Positions 1 to 8,999 of a stretch of 23,781 nt of DNA are shown here, one piece after another. Position 1 is the first letter of the stretch. Every line of letters begins with the position of its first letter. The translations under genes were made by a program, and so were the position numbers. The notes below the pieces were generated by a model. It saw nothing but the letters and a program-made list of their open reading frames with translations. It was not told where the DNA came from and ran no database searches. Source of the DNA: Alphaproteobacteria bacterium (GTDB lineage Bacteria; Pseudomonadota; Alphaproteobacteria; Puniceispirillales; Puniceispirillaceae); assembly GCA_011522945.1 (NCBI GenBank), contig WTHY01000174.1:1-23781 (forward strand), written 5' to 3'.

Positions 1-116
1 GTATCAAAACTCGCATAGGCTATTAAATTGCGGCGCTATGTCGAAGTAGTATCTGCTAACAAACACAATAGGCGCTTCTGATCTCGCTTTAGCCGTGCCA
101 GCCATGTAGCTATTAT

Positions 117-1796
117 TTACATGCGGTTTAAGGCTGAGATTAAAGCGCGGATTGGGGCTTGGGTGATTGATGTATCAATACCTGCTCCAAAAACAGCACG
201 GCCGTCATCATCTGGAACGCGCAACTCAACATAGGCAGCTGCTTCTGCCTGAGACGTGGATGAGCGCGTATTCTGACCAAAATCGGCAAGCCGGAACTGC
301 AGGTTAAAGGTTGAGCGCATACCATCAACAAAGGCTGAAATAGGACCATTACCTATAGCTTCAAAATCGACAAGCTTACCCTTGTGGCGGATAGTCGCTA
401 TGACGCGCTCTTGATTGCTGTCACGGCCTTCAGGGTGTGATTCAAAGCTCACTAATTCAAAAGGGGCATCCAGGTTCAAATAAGTTGCGTCATAAATATC
501 CCAGATTTTTGCAGATGTTATTTCAACACCTGATGTATCTGCTTCTTTTTGCACAAGCTGGCTGAATTCCACTTCCATAGGACGTGGCAAGCGCACATGA
601 TGTTCTGTTTCCAATAACCAGGCTGAACCGGCTTTGCCACTCTGGCTATTTACTCGGATGATGGCTTCATAGGTGCATCCGATATCAGCGGGGTCGATTG
701 GCAAATAAGGGACTTCCCAGATGCTGTCAGCAGATTTGGCAATCGCATCCATACCTTTGCGAATAGCATCCTGATGTGATCCTGAAAAGGCAGTGTGCAC
801 TAACTGTCCTGCATAAGGGTGTCTTTGATGAACAGGTAGCTGATTGCAGAATTCCGCAGTTTCAACAAGTTGCCTGATATCTGAAAAATCTAGCTCTGGT
901 GCAACACCTTGCGTTAGCAGATTAAGTCCGAGCGTAACGATATCTACATTGCCAGTGCGCTCACCATTGCCAAATAGCGTGCCTTCAACACGGTCGGCAC
1001 CAGCCATCAGGCCAAGCTCAGTCGCGGCAATGCCACATCCACGGTCATTATGTGGGTGTAGAGACAGGATAACAGCATCACGGTTGCTGAAGCGTCTGTG
1101 CATCCATTCGATCTGGTCGGCGTAGATATTTGGTGTCGACATCTCCACGGTTGCCGGCAGGTTAATAATGGTTGGATTATCTTTTGTTGGCTGCCAGACT
1201 TCCATAACAGCTTCACACACATCAAGTGCATAGTCTAACTCTGTGCCGGTGAAGCTTTCTGGAGAATATTGCAACCGTAAATTTGTATCTGACCCCAGCT
1301 GGCTAACGCGGTCAGCAACCATTTTGGCGCCATCAACTGCAATTTTTTTAACACCTGCTTGGTCTGTTTTAAACACAACGCGGCGTTGCAGTGTTGATGT
1401 GGAATTATACAAATGCAATATGGCCTGCTTTGCGCCTTGCAAAGATTCGATGGTACGATCAATAAGATGTTCGCGTGCCTGTGTTAAGACCTGGATGGTC
1501 ACATCATCAGGAATATGGCCGCCTTCAATTAATTCACGCAAGAAAGCAAAATCTGTTTCCGAGGCTGATGGGAAGCCAACTTCAATCTCTTTAAATCCGA
1601 CCTCTACAAGCGTCTTGAACATCCGCATTTTGCGTGTGGAATCCATCGGCTCAATGAGTGCCTGATTGCCATCACGCAGGTCTACAGAACACCATGTTGG
1701 GGCTGTCGTGATAGTCTGGTCAGGCCATGTCCGGTCTGGGATTTGGACAGGCGTGAACGGCCGATATTTTTCATGTGGCATTTTGGCCATGGTCAT
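117..1796 (-). CDS. leuA: 2-isopropylmalate synthase, long LeuA type
   Basis: The 559-residue product matches the roughly 560-aa LeuA class that condenses acetyl-CoA with 2-oxoisovalerate in the first committed step of leucine synthesis (cytoplasmic). Visible signatures are LRDGNQA at 40-46 (metal and substrate binding), HLYNSTS near 128, the metal-binding HPHND at 247-251 and GNGERTGN at 276-283. The C-terminal third (about 420-559), ending in GAGIDTSITQAPIRAL, is the allosteric dimer domain expected for leucine feedback inhibition. The chosen ATG follows the purine-rich stretch AAAGAAAAG; a second in-frame ATG two codons later is also possible. The gene stands alone and is divergent from lepA. 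I see no leucine-rich leader peptide upstream. A homocitrate or citramalate synthase is less likely because of the full LeuA-type length and motifs. Confidence 0.95.
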   Translation of the reverse strand: MTMAKMPHEKYRPFTPVQIPDRTWPDQTITTAPTWCSVDLRDGNQALIEPMDSTRKMRMFKTLVEVGFKEIEVGFPSASETDFAFLRELIEGGHIPDDVTIQVLTQAREHLIDRTIESLQGAKQAILHLYNSTSTLQRRVVFKTDQAGVKKIAVDGAKMVADRVSQLGSDTNLRLQYSPESFTGTELDYALDVCEAVMEVWQPTKDNPTIINLPATVEMSTPNIYADQIEWMHRRFSNRDAVILSLHPHNDRGCGIAATELGLMAGADRVEGTLFGNGERTGNVDIVTLGLNLLTQGVAPELDFSDIRQLVETAEFCNQLPVHQRHPYAGQLVHTAFSGSHQDAIRKGMDAIAKSADSIWEVPYLPIDPADIGCTYEAIIRVNSQSGKAGSAWLLETEHHVRLPRPMEVEFSQLVQKEADTSGVEITSAKIWDIYDATYLNLDAPFELVSFESHPEGRDSNQERVIATIRHKGKLVDFEAIGNGPISAFVDGMRSTFNLQFRLADFGQNTRSSTSQAEAAAYVELRVPDDDGRAVFGAGIDTSITQAPIRALISALNRM

Positions 1797-1813
1797 TCAC
1801 ATCTTTTCTTTTG

Positions 1814-1843
1814 CTTATAACTAGTTTTGTGGGTGTCTCGCAA
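1814..1843 (-). promoter_or_regulatory. candidate leuA promoter
   Basis: On the minus strand TTGCGA (1843-1838) is followed after 18 bp by TATAAG (1819-1814), a 4/6 plus 5/6 match to sigma-70 boxes. It lies about 18 bp before the leuA start, so the 5' leader would be very short. It was found by eye only. Confidence 0.35.
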
Positions 1844-2044
1844 GGGAAACTCCCTATTTGGCTTATTTACCGGTGCAGCCTTTACGGGTCAAGCTCAGAT
1901 ACGCCTTAGACAGCTCCCACAGGTTAGGATTGGGACTTGACTTATTAGGGCCTAAACCTGATTTTCACTGGGAAACTCTTAATCGAATTTGGCGGGTATT
2001 TTGCTATATCAGCCAGATCGGAAAATTGGTAAAAAGCTGAGCCC

Positions 2045-3847
2045 ATGACTGACCTGTCACATATCCGGAATTTCTCGATAGTTGCCCATATCGACCATGG
2101 TAAATCGACCTTGGCCGATAGGCTCATTCAGGCATGTGGCGGTTTGACTGATCGCGAAATGTCAGAGCAAGTGCTTGATAATATGGATATTGAGCGTGAG
2201 CGTGGCATAACCATTAAGGCGCAGACAGTGCGTCTGACTTACAAGGCTCAAAATGGCAATAGCTATATCCTGAATCTTATGGATACCCCAGGCCATGTGG
2301 ATTTTGGCTATGAAGTATCTCGCTCCCTATCAGCTTGTGAGGGCTCATTATTAGTTGTAGATGCATCCCAAGGGGTTGAGGCGCAAACACTTGCTAATGT
2401 CTATCAGGCGATAGAAGCTGACCATGAAATTGTTCCGGTTTTGAATAAGATGGATTTGCCATCGGCTGAGCCAGATAGGATCAAAGGACAGATTGAGGAT
2501 GTGATTGGCTTGCCAGCAGATGAGGCAATCCCAGTTTCTGCAAAGACCGGCCTTGGCATTCATGATGTGCTAGAATCTCTCGTTGCAAATCTGCCTGCCC
2601 CAGAAGGGGATGCTGAAGCGCCGCTACAGGCGCTGCTTGTTGATAGCTGGTATGATGCCTATCTCGGCGTGATGACGTTAGTGCGCGTGAGACATGGCGT
2701 TCTAAAGAAGGGTATGAAGATCCGTATGTTGGCAACAGGCGCTTTGCATACGATTGAACGTGTGGGGGTCTTTACACCGAAACCGACTGCTGTTGACCAG
2801 TTGGGTCCTGGTGAAGTGGGCTTTATTAATGCTGGTGTGAAAACAGTGTCTGATGCCAAGGTTGGAGACACAATCACTGAAGATAAAAAACCGTGCAAAG
2901 ATGCATTACCTGGGTTTAAGCCATCTGTACCTGTGGTTTTTTGTGGATTGTTCCCGATTGATACAGCAGATTTCCCAGCACTGAGAGATGCGCTTGAAAA
3001 GCTCAGCCTAAATGACAGCTCATTTTCCTTTGAGGCTGAGACATCTGCAGCTCTCGGTTTTGGTTTCCGTTGCGGTTTTCTTGGTTTGCTGCACATGGAA
3101 GTTATTAGAGAGCGTCTAAGCCGGGAATTTAATCTTGAACTTATTTCAACTGCACCATCTGTTGTTTACAAGGTTGCGCTTACTGATGGGTCTATCATCG
3201 ATATGCATAACCCGGCAGATATGCCTGAAGTGACAAAAATGGCTAGTATCGAAGAGCCGTGGATTAAAGCTACGATCATGACGCCAGACGAGTATCTAGG
3301 GCAGGTATTGACCCTATGTGTGGAAAGACGCGGTGAGCAGGTGGATCTCTCCTATGCAGGTAGCCGTGCTATGGTCGTTTATCGACTGCCACTTAATGAG
3401 GTTGTATTTGATTTCTATGACAGATTGAAATCTGTAACGCGTGGCTATGCAAGCTTTGATTATCAGATGGAAAATTATGTTGAAGGCGACCTTGTGAAGG
3501 TCTCTATTCTCGTGAATGGTGATCCTGTCGATGCCTTGTCCATGATTGTGCATAAGGATCAGGCTGAATATCGGGGGCGGGCCATTTGTCAGCGTCTCAA
3601 AGATTTGATCCCCCGCCAGATGTTTAAAATAGCCCTTCAGGCGGCTATCGGCGGTAAGGTTATTGCAAGAGAGACGATTTCCGCTCTGCGCAAAGATGTA
3701 ACAGCCAAATGTTATGGTGGTGATATCACGCGTAAGAAAAAGCTGCTTGAAAAGCAGAAAGAGGGTAAAAAGCGAATGCGCCAATTTGGCAAGGTCGATA
3801 TTCCGCAGAATGCCTTTTTCGAAGCGCTCAAGATGGGTGATAATTAG
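2045..3847 (+). CDS. lepA: elongation factor 4 (LepA), ribosomal back-translocating GTPase
   Basis: The 600-residue product has the usual EF4 length. It carries all GTPase signatures: AHIDHGKST at 14-22 (P-loop), RGITI at 53-57 (switch I), DTPGH at 80-84, NKMD at 134-137 and SAKT at 165-168. EF-G-like domains II, III and V follow. The LepA-specific lysine-rich C-terminus is seen as RKKKLLEKQKEGKKRMRQFG, then VDIPQNAFFEAL. The protein acts on stalled or mistranslocated ribosomes under stress and binds at the membrane or in the cytosol. The start is the ATG at 2045; the upstream stretch AAAAAGCTGAG gives only a weak ribosome site. lepB, its partner in enterobacteria, is not adjacent. The gene is divergent from leuA and convergent with the small membrane-protein gene downstream. 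Confidence 0.97.
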   Translation: MTDLSHIRNFSIVAHIDHGKSTLADRLIQACGGLTDREMSEQVLDNMDIERERGITIKAQTVRLTYKAQNGNSYILNLMDTPGHVDFGYEVSRSLSACEGSLLVVDASQGVEAQTLANVYQAIEADHEIVPVLNKMDLPSAEPDRIKGQIEDVIGLPADEAIPVSAKTGLGIHDVLESLVANLPAPEGDAEAPLQALLVDSWYDAYLGVMTLVRVRHGVLKKGMKIRMLATGALHTIERVGVFTPKPTAVDQLGPGEVGFINAGVKTVSDAKVGDTITEDKKPCKDALPGFKPSVPVVFCGLFPIDTADFPALRDALEKLSLNDSSFSFEAETSAALGFGFRCGFLGLLHMEVIRERLSREFNLELISTAPSVVYKVALTDGSIIDMHNPADMPEVTKMASIEEPWIKATIMTPDEYLGQVLTLCVERRGEQVDLSYAGSRAMVVYRLPLNEVVFDFYDRLKSVTRGYASFDYQMENYVEGDLVKVSILVNGDPVDALSMIVHKDQAEYRGRAICQRLKDLIPRQMFKIALQAAIGGKVIARETISALRKDVTAKCYGGDITRKKKLLEKQKEGKKRMRQFGKVDIPQNAFFEALKMGDN

Positions 3848-4024
3848 AGCTAGCTTTCATGCGAGTTTCGGACTGAGCGCTCGTGCTAATGCCACCATCA
3901 ATCACTGGCCTGAAGCACCAATAATATCAAGCGCCAATCAACTGCAGGCGCCGACTATTAATGGTAACCACCAATGGCTATATATGCTTAGATGGCGGGG
4001 TTTTACGTCAGCTATAGCGTCTTG

Positions 4025-4399
4025 TTAACGGCCTTCACGTTTCAGAGAGGCAGCTGATTTGCGTGGCCCAGAACCACGTTTAAATAATCTGCTTATGCCA
4101 AACACTATAAATGAAAGCAGCAGGAAGAATAATCCTGCCGGCCAGACTAGCATAGATGAAATGACAGGGTGCCATAGAAATGTGGAGCATCCGAGCGCAA
4201 CGATAAGACCGCACGGGTCAATGTAACGCGAGATAATCGCCTCGGACACTTGTAAGCTGCCAGGGCTATTTTCGAACCAAACTTGCCCCAAAATGCGGCT
4301 GGGTGCATCGCTGAGCAGATCTGATACTAAAAACCAACCTGCCAGTAGAAATAATATTAGACTGAAACCAGAAAATATGTGACGTGTCATTGCCGGCAT
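4025..4399 (-). CDS. small unrecognised multi-pass membrane protein
   Basis: This 124-residue protein is not one I recognise. It has three strongly hydrophobic segments: about 8-28 (FSGFSLILFLLAGWFLVSDLL), about 62-81 (CGLIVALGCSTFLWHPVISS) and about 83-104 (LVWPAGLFFLLLSFIVFGISRLF). It ends in a basic tail (KRGSGPRKSAASLKREGR), so a cytoplasmic C-terminus is expected by the positive-inside rule. Hydrophobic segments in one frame and the lack of any competing ORF support a real gene. The start may be 4399 or the ATG three codons in (4390); no strong ribosome site is visible for either. The neighbours (lepA and a tRNA gene) say nothing about function. Confidence 0.6.
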   Translation of the reverse strand: MPAMTRHIFSGFSLILFLLAGWFLVSDLLSDAPSRILGQVWFENSPGSLQVSEAIISRYIDPCGLIVALGCSTFLWHPVISSMLVWPAGLFFLLLSFIVFGISRLFKRGSGPRKSAASLKREGR

Positions 4400-4512
4400 C
4401 CATCTTAAAAAAGGCTCCGTGCAGCCTAGGTGCTACACATATGATGCAAAGTGTAGCCGTGGTTAGAAATCATTGCAACCATCTGGGGGAGTTGTTATGG
4501 TGCGCACCATCA

Positions 4513-4602
4513 GGAGACGTGGCCGAGCGGTTTAAGGCGCACGCCTGGAAAGCGTGTTGGGGTTAACGCCCCTCAAGGGTTCGAATCCCTTCGTCTCCGC
4601 CA
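4513..4602 (+). tRNA. tRNA-Ser (anticodon GGA), CCA encoded
   Basis: The acceptor stem GGAGACG (4513-4519) pairs perfectly with CGTCTCC (4592-4598). Discriminator G4599 and an encoded CCA (4600-4602) follow. The anticodon stem CACGC/GCGTG encloses CTGGAAA with anticodon GGA at 4547-4549, reading UCC and UCU. The long variable arm (GGGGTTAACGCCCC region) is the class II hallmark of tRNA-Ser. The T arm contains GGTTCGAATCC. The gene is intact and no integrase gene or duplicated 3' end is seen nearby. Confidence 0.97.
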
Positions 4603-4713
4603 GATTGCATCAACGCACGACTTATAGTCCTTAGCCATTTGCGTTAGGCTATATCATAAAATTATGCTGGGTTGTGCTTTTGGGTGAATATTGTACGCCC
4701 TTAGTTGTTTCTA

Positions 4714-4727
4714 ATATTCTTGAATAT
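4714..4727. promoter_or_regulatory. perfect dyad upstream of uxaC, candidate operator
   Basis: ATATTC-TT-GAATAT is a perfect 14-bp inverted repeat 111 bp before the uxaC start. A further GAATAT lies at 4686-4691. The placement would suit a repressor of the uronate operon (GntR or LacI families are usual for uxu genes). The protein that binds it, if any, is not identifiable here. Confidence 0.3.
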
Positions 4728-4837
4728 GATAGGAATTATGCTGTCAGGGCTTGCGAAGACTGCCTGCACCACTTGTGCAAAAATACCTCTCGTGCTTACA
4801 TCTCAGATCTACGCAATTGTTTTTGTAAGGCGAATTT

Positions 4838-6241
4838 ATGGCACTTGATCCTGATAGGTTATTTCCAGCAGAAACTAATACAAGACAAATTGCACGAGAC
4901 TTGTATGAAACAGTGTGCGATCTGCCTATTATCAGTCCACACGGGCATACAGATCCGAGATGGTTTGCTGAAAACCAAAAATTTGAAGACCCAGCCCAAT
5001 TATTTGTTGTTCCAGATCACTATGTTCTCAGAATGTTGGTCTCTCAGGGTGTTTCATTAGAAGCACTTGGTGTTGCTGGTCAAAATGACGAATGGTTTGA
5101 GACAGATGGTCGGAAAATCTGGCGTCTTTTTGCTGAGCATTATCATCTGTTTAGGGCAACGCCGTCCAAAATGTGGATCGATCACAGTTTTGAGTTTGTT
5201 TTTGGATTGCAAGATGCATTTAGCCCTGAGACAGCAGATAATTTTTATGACCAGATCTCAGAAGCGTTAAACACAGATGCCTTCCGGCCCCGGCAATTAT
5301 TTGACCGGTTTGGGATATCAGCACTTAGCACAACTGAAAGTGCTCTTGATAGCTTGCAATGGCATCAGCAGATTCAAACATCCGATTGGGAGGGGCGCGT
5401 CATTACCGCCTATCGTCCAGATAATGTTATTGATCCGGAATTCGAGAATTTCGCCAAAAATTTAGAAATATTTGGTGAGATTACAGGAGAAGATATCAGT
5501 AGCTGGGAGGGGTATTTAGCAGCGCATAGGCGCCGGCGTGCCCTTTTCATAGAGCATGGGGCTACCTCTTCAGATCATGGCCATCCCACAGCACGTACAG
5601 AAAATTTATCACAAGCTGAAGCCGCACAATTATATGAAAAAGCGCTAATGCAGACATGCTCTGCTGAGGAGGCAGATAAATTTCGAGGTCATATGTTGAC
5701 GGAGATGGCACGCATGAGCCTTGATGATGGTTTGGTCATGCAAATCCACCCAGGTTCATTTCGAAATCATTCAGGCTCGATTATGCGGCAATTTGGTCGT
5801 GATAAAGGATTTGATATTCCGACCCCTACAAATTTTGTACGTGATCTGCATCCACTGTTAAATGCGTTCGGCATGCGTGCAGATTTAAATATCATAATTT
5901 TTACATTAGATGAAACTACATTGGCTCGTGAGTTGGCACCTTTGGCTGGAGTCTATCCAGCGTTGAAGTTGGGACCACCTTGGTGGTTCTATGACAGTCC
6001 AAACGGCATGATGCGGTTCCGTGAATTAACGACAGAGACAGCCGGCTTTTATAATACAGTCGGCTTCAATGATGATACACGCGCATTTTGTTCTATTCCG
6101 TCCCGCCACGATATGGCGCGGCGTGTAGATTGTGCGTATCTTGCCACGCTTGTACGGGCAGGGCAGCTCTCTCAGTCTGAGGCTTATGAGCTGGCACAGG
6201 ATTTGAGTTATAATTTTGCTAAGAAAGCCTATAAATTATGA
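4838..6241 (+). CDS. uxaC: uronate (glucuronate/galacturonate) isomerase
   Basis: This 467-residue amidohydrolase-fold enzyme interconverts D-glucuronate and D-fructuronate (or D-galacturonate and D-tagaturonate) in the cytoplasm. Length and pattern are typical of UxaC. The N-terminal HGHTDP (35-40) carries the metal-binding histidines H35 and H37. Further UxaC-like blocks are MQIHPGSFRNHSG, LKLGPPWWFYDSP and the C-terminal GFNDDTRAFCSIPSRHDMARR. A TAAGG ribosome site lies about 8 bp before the ATG. The stop overlaps the next start by 4 bp (ATGA at 6238-6241), so translation of uxuB is probably coupled. Pairing with UxuB favours the glucuronate branch, which is an inference from context. Confidence 0.95.
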   Translation: MALDPDRLFPAETNTRQIARDLYETVCDLPIISPHGHTDPRWFAENQKFEDPAQLFVVPDHYVLRMLVSQGVSLEALGVAGQNDEWFETDGRKIWRLFAEHYHLFRATPSKMWIDHSFEFVFGLQDAFSPETADNFYDQISEALNTDAFRPRQLFDRFGISALSTTESALDSLQWHQQIQTSDWEGRVITAYRPDNVIDPEFENFAKNLEIFGEITGEDISSWEGYLAAHRRRRALFIEHGATSSDHGHPTARTENLSQAEAAQLYEKALMQTCSAEEADKFRGHMLTEMARMSLDDGLVMQIHPGSFRNHSGSIMRQFGRDKGFDIPTPTNFVRDLHPLLNAFGMRADLNIIIFTLDETTLARELAPLAGVYPALKLGPPWWFYDSPNGMMRFRELTTETAGFYNTVGFNDDTRAFCSIPSRHDMARRVDCAYLATLVRAGQLSQSEAYELAQDLSYNFAKKAYKL

Positions 6242-7680
6242 CGGCGTCCATCAGGTGCCTTCAACGACAAAGGCCTAGGCCAAAGGCCGGTATCCTCCAT
6301 TTTGGATTAGGCGCTTTTTTTAGAGCGCATGGCGCCTTGATCATTGAAGAGGCAATGCTTCGTTCCGGTGGCAATTGGGGGATTATCGGTGTCAGTCTAA
6401 AAACACCGAATATCTGTGATAGGTTGGCGGCGCAAGATACTGTCTATTCTGCTGTCGAGCTGGCACCAAAAGCACGGAATTTGGCCGTGTCTGAAATCAT
6501 AACAGAGACAATTTTTGCGCCAGAGGCAACAGATTTACTCCTGTCAAAACTGGTTGATCCAGATATAAAAATACTCTCCTTGACGATTACTGAAAAAGGC
6601 TATTGCCATATACCAAGCACCGGTAGATTAGATCTACATCATCCAGAAATCATTACGGATATCGAAAGGATAAAACAGGGTGCAGCGCCGCGGACGGCGA
6701 TTGGATATATCGTATCTGGCCTACAAAGGCGCAAAGCCGCTGGTCTTAAGCCTTTTACGATCATGAGCTGTGATAATTTGCCAAATAATGGGCAGGTGAC
6801 ACGCTCTGTCGTCGTTGAATTAGCAGAACAGTTAGATAAAGGCTTAGCATCTTGGATAGATAATACTGCCTGTTTTCCCGCAACAATGGTAGACCGTATC
6901 GTGCCGGCAACCACTGAGGCCGATATTCAGAGATTATATGACGAACATAATGTTCAGGATAAAGCAGCTGTGTTTCATGAGCCGTTTTGCCAATGGGTAA
7001 TAGAAGATAAATTTGTAGGTGGAGCCCGGCCAGATTTTACAACTTTGTCGCCAGTCCAGCTAGTAGCAGATGTCACACCTTTTGAGTTGATGAAAATCAG
7101 GATGCTCAATGGCACACATTCAAGTTTAGCCTATCTTGGCTATCTTGCTGGCTATGAGACGATTTCAGATACTGTTGCTGATGCTACCTTCAAAAAATTT
7201 GTTACAGAGCTATGGCAAGCAGAAATTATACCGAGCCTTGTTGCACCGGAAAATACTGACCTGGCCCAGTATGCAGATCAATTGCTAGCTAGATATCAGA
7301 ATGCGGCTATTAAGCATAGAAACTGGCAGATTGCTATGGATGGCAGCCAGAAATTGCCGCAACGCCTCCTAAATACCATCGCACAAAATTTACAAGCAGG
7401 CCGGAAAAGTAGCAGGCTTCTACTGGCAGTGGCGGCCTGGATAAAATATGTCGGTGGTGTGGATATGGCAGGCCAGCCTATTGATGTTAGAGATCCCATT
7501 GCTCCGAAATTACAGGCGCTATCAGAAGCAGGTGGGACTTCATCTGAGGTTGTGAGCAGATTTTTAGAGCTTGGTGAGGTTTTTGGCTCTGAGCTTCCAG
7601 CACTGATTAAGCCAGAGCTGATAGACGCATATAATAGACTTGAGACACTTGGCGTGCAGGGGGCGGTTGAAAATGTCTAG
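6238..7680 (+). CDS. uxuB: fructuronate reductase, mannitol dehydrogenase family
   Basis: This 480-residue polyol-specific long-chain dehydrogenase has an N-terminal Rossmann signature GLGAFFRAH (23-31). The active-site motif KIRMLNGTHS carries K286, N291 and H294, the catalytic set of the mannitol dehydrogenase family. The family includes mannitol 2-dehydrogenase and altronate/tagaturonate enzymes. Here the four-base overlap with uxaC makes NAD(H)-linked fructuronate to mannonate reduction the best call. The next steps, mannonate dehydratase (uxuA) and KDG kinase (kdgK), are absent from the window. The final product would enter through the Eda encoded at 16004. No intact gene follows in the operon before the terminator at 8224. 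Confidence 0.88.
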   Translation: MTASIRCLQRQRPRPKAGILHFGLGAFFRAHGALIIEEAMLRSGGNWGIIGVSLKTPNICDRLAAQDTVYSAVELAPKARNLAVSEIITETIFAPEATDLLLSKLVDPDIKILSLTITEKGYCHIPSTGRLDLHHPEIITDIERIKQGAAPRTAIGYIVSGLQRRKAAGLKPFTIMSCDNLPNNGQVTRSVVVELAEQLDKGLASWIDNTACFPATMVDRIVPATTEADIQRLYDEHNVQDKAAVFHEPFCQWVIEDKFVGGARPDFTTLSPVQLVADVTPFELMKIRMLNGTHSSLAYLGYLAGYETISDTVADATFKKFVTELWQAEIIPSLVAPENTDLAQYADQLLARYQNAAIKHRNWQIAMDGSQKLPQRLLNTIAQNLQAGRKSSRLLLAVAAWIKYVGGVDMAGQPIDVRDPIAPKLQALSEAGGTSSEVVSRFLELGEVFGSELPALIKPELIDAYNRLETLGVQGAVENV

Positions 7681-8577
7681 TCCCTCAGAGGTTACCTTTG
7701 GGATTAGATGTATATAAAGCCCTTGAGGATCCACGCCTGCTAGGGTTGTCGAGACTTTGAAATTCCTCAGAGGCAACATACAGCTTTAGCCGATGCGCAA
7801 CCACATTTCCGCCACTGTCTGGAAGCTGATATAAAGCCTAGGCTTAACCGTGAATTAGAACCATATTCAAAGGCAATTTCAGCATTATGATAGCTGCTAG
7901 CGTCCAAATTACGGACAGTGGTTAAAATGATGCCCTAGAGCATCTAAAGATTTCCAGAATGGTTTAAAACGCAGATGTCGATGATACCGTTCATGTCTAT
8001 AACGGTAAGGCAAACTTGTCTGATAGTCGTAATTATGGGCCGAATAGACCGTTGGATTATCCGTAAGGCCGTATTTGCAATTAGGCTAAAGCGTATAGAC
8101 TATCAGGATGGGCTTTTTTATTTGACAGTAAAAGCCTAAGCCAGGTGCTGTCTAACCCGGTAATCTTTCAGGCCTTGCATATTCACTCTAAAAGAGAGCT
8201 CTTATATTCCGCAAGACACCCGACCAAGGCTAGATTACAAAATTAGACTTGGTTTTTTTGTCAGAAAATTTCTGTTTTGTAAAGGTAAAATGGTAACTAA
8301 CTATCAGTAATTACAAAATAATAATCTCTGGCAGAGGTTTGAAATGCTAGAAACGATATAGCCATATATTTGTGGGATGTAGAGTAAAGTGCAGACGTAA
8401 TATTTGCGCCTTGAGTAAAGGCATAGGGTGTTTGCTTATAGAACACAGCCCTGGGGATCTAGTCTATGATCGGTTAAATTGTGCTGGCTATTTAGGCGAG
8501 CAAAATCCGCATCACAACTTGCAGCACAAAGTGATTAATGCGCTTCAAATGCAGGCCATACTGGTTGCAGTGCGATT
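7681..8577. other. gene-free stretch; left part may be a decayed third operon gene
   Basis: No intact gene is visible in almost 900 bp. On the plus strand two coding-like pieces sit in different frames. The first, 7744-7887, reads ...IPQRQHTALADAQPHFRH... and ends at TGA TAG. The second, about 7929-8246, contains DVDDTVHVYNGKANLSDSRN and YRLSGWAFLFDSKS; it is broken by stops at 7965, 8064 and 8082 and ends at a TAG inside the terminator stem. That layout, following uxuB and ending at a terminator, is what a dead last gene of the operon would leave, but I cannot assign a family and chance open frames are not excluded. From 8260 to 8577 I see only a doubtful 77-codon ORF (8372-8605) and nothing else. 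Confidence 0.35.
8224..8259 (+). terminator. rho-independent terminator of the uxaC-uxuB operon
   Basis: CCAAG-G-CTA (8224-8232) pairs with TAG-A-CTTGG (8244-8252), with one internal G/A mismatch and an 11-nt loop. Seven T residues follow at 8253-8259. It lies about 540 bp after the uxuB stop, which implies transcription continues through the intervening relic-like stretch. Confidence 0.75.
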
Positions 8578-8964
8578 TTATTGTGTGGAATGGAGACCTA
8601 TTTGATTACCTTCACTATCCACGATGATAGCGATATAGCCGCGGTCGCCTATGGGAAATTTCTCACCCCAAACCTGGCCGCCAAAGGACTCAGCGCGGCT
8701 TCTTTCGACAGCACAATCTTCACAAGAGAAATAGATAAGGACACCATCTGTTGATGGTTTGCGCATATTTGGCATTTGCACCAGTGCGCCACAAGCCCCA
8801 GTGCCATCAGTGCCACCTGTAAATAACGCCATTTCAGGGCCATTTTGACCCATGGCTTGGTGCGTTAATTTTTGGTTGAAAACACCTTCATAAAAGCGTG
8901 TGGCTCTGTTGATATCCTCAACATAAATTTCAAACCATCCAACAGGATTATCAAGTTTTGCCAT
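8578..8964 (-). CDS. VOC-superfamily (glyoxalase/bleomycin-resistance fold) protein
   Basis: This small cytoplasmic protein of about 128 residues is a single VOC module pair. The N-terminal NPVGWFEIYVEDINRATRFYEGVF is the typical first beta-alpha-beta unit. The second half has GVLIYFSCEDCAVERSRAESFGGQV, then GDRGYIAIIVDSEGNQIGLHS, the usual VOC ending. Members may be metal-dependent glyoxalases, dioxygenases or binding proteins, so the substrate cannot be named. The TAGGGA ribosome site fits the ATG at 8964; a TTG at 8970 with GAGG upstream is an alternative start. Downstream of gap on the same strand, it is separated from it by the repeat region and has no evident pathway link. Confidence 0.85.
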   Translation of the reverse strand: MAKLDNPVGWFEIYVEDINRATRFYEGVFNQKLTHQAMGQNGPEMALFTGGTDGTGACGALVQMPNMRKPSTDGVLIYFSCEDCAVERSRAESFGGQVWGEKFPIGDRGYIAIIVDSEGNQIGLHSTQ

Positions 8965-8999
8965 AGCCAATTGTCCCTACCTCAATTTTTGATAGGAAA

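Noticed and set aside
4..105. 33-codon minus-strand ORF (MAGTAKARSEAPIVF...) just downstream of leuA
   Set aside because: No ribosome site precedes it, and it is too short to judge by itself. It may be a real small gene or a chance frame near the window edge.
4513..4837. tRNA-Ser as an integration site for a mobile island
   Set aside because: No integrase, no repeat of the tRNA 3' end and no phage-like genes follow. The neighbours are ordinary metabolic genes.
4674..5060. 128-codon ORF overlapping the start of uxaC
   Set aside because: It is a different frame running into a clear uxaC gene, and its tail is a shadow of that gene.
8372..8605. 77-codon plus-strand ORF ending inside the VOC gene
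   Set aside because: It has no ribosome site, overlaps a convincing gene on the other strand and shows no recognisable pattern.
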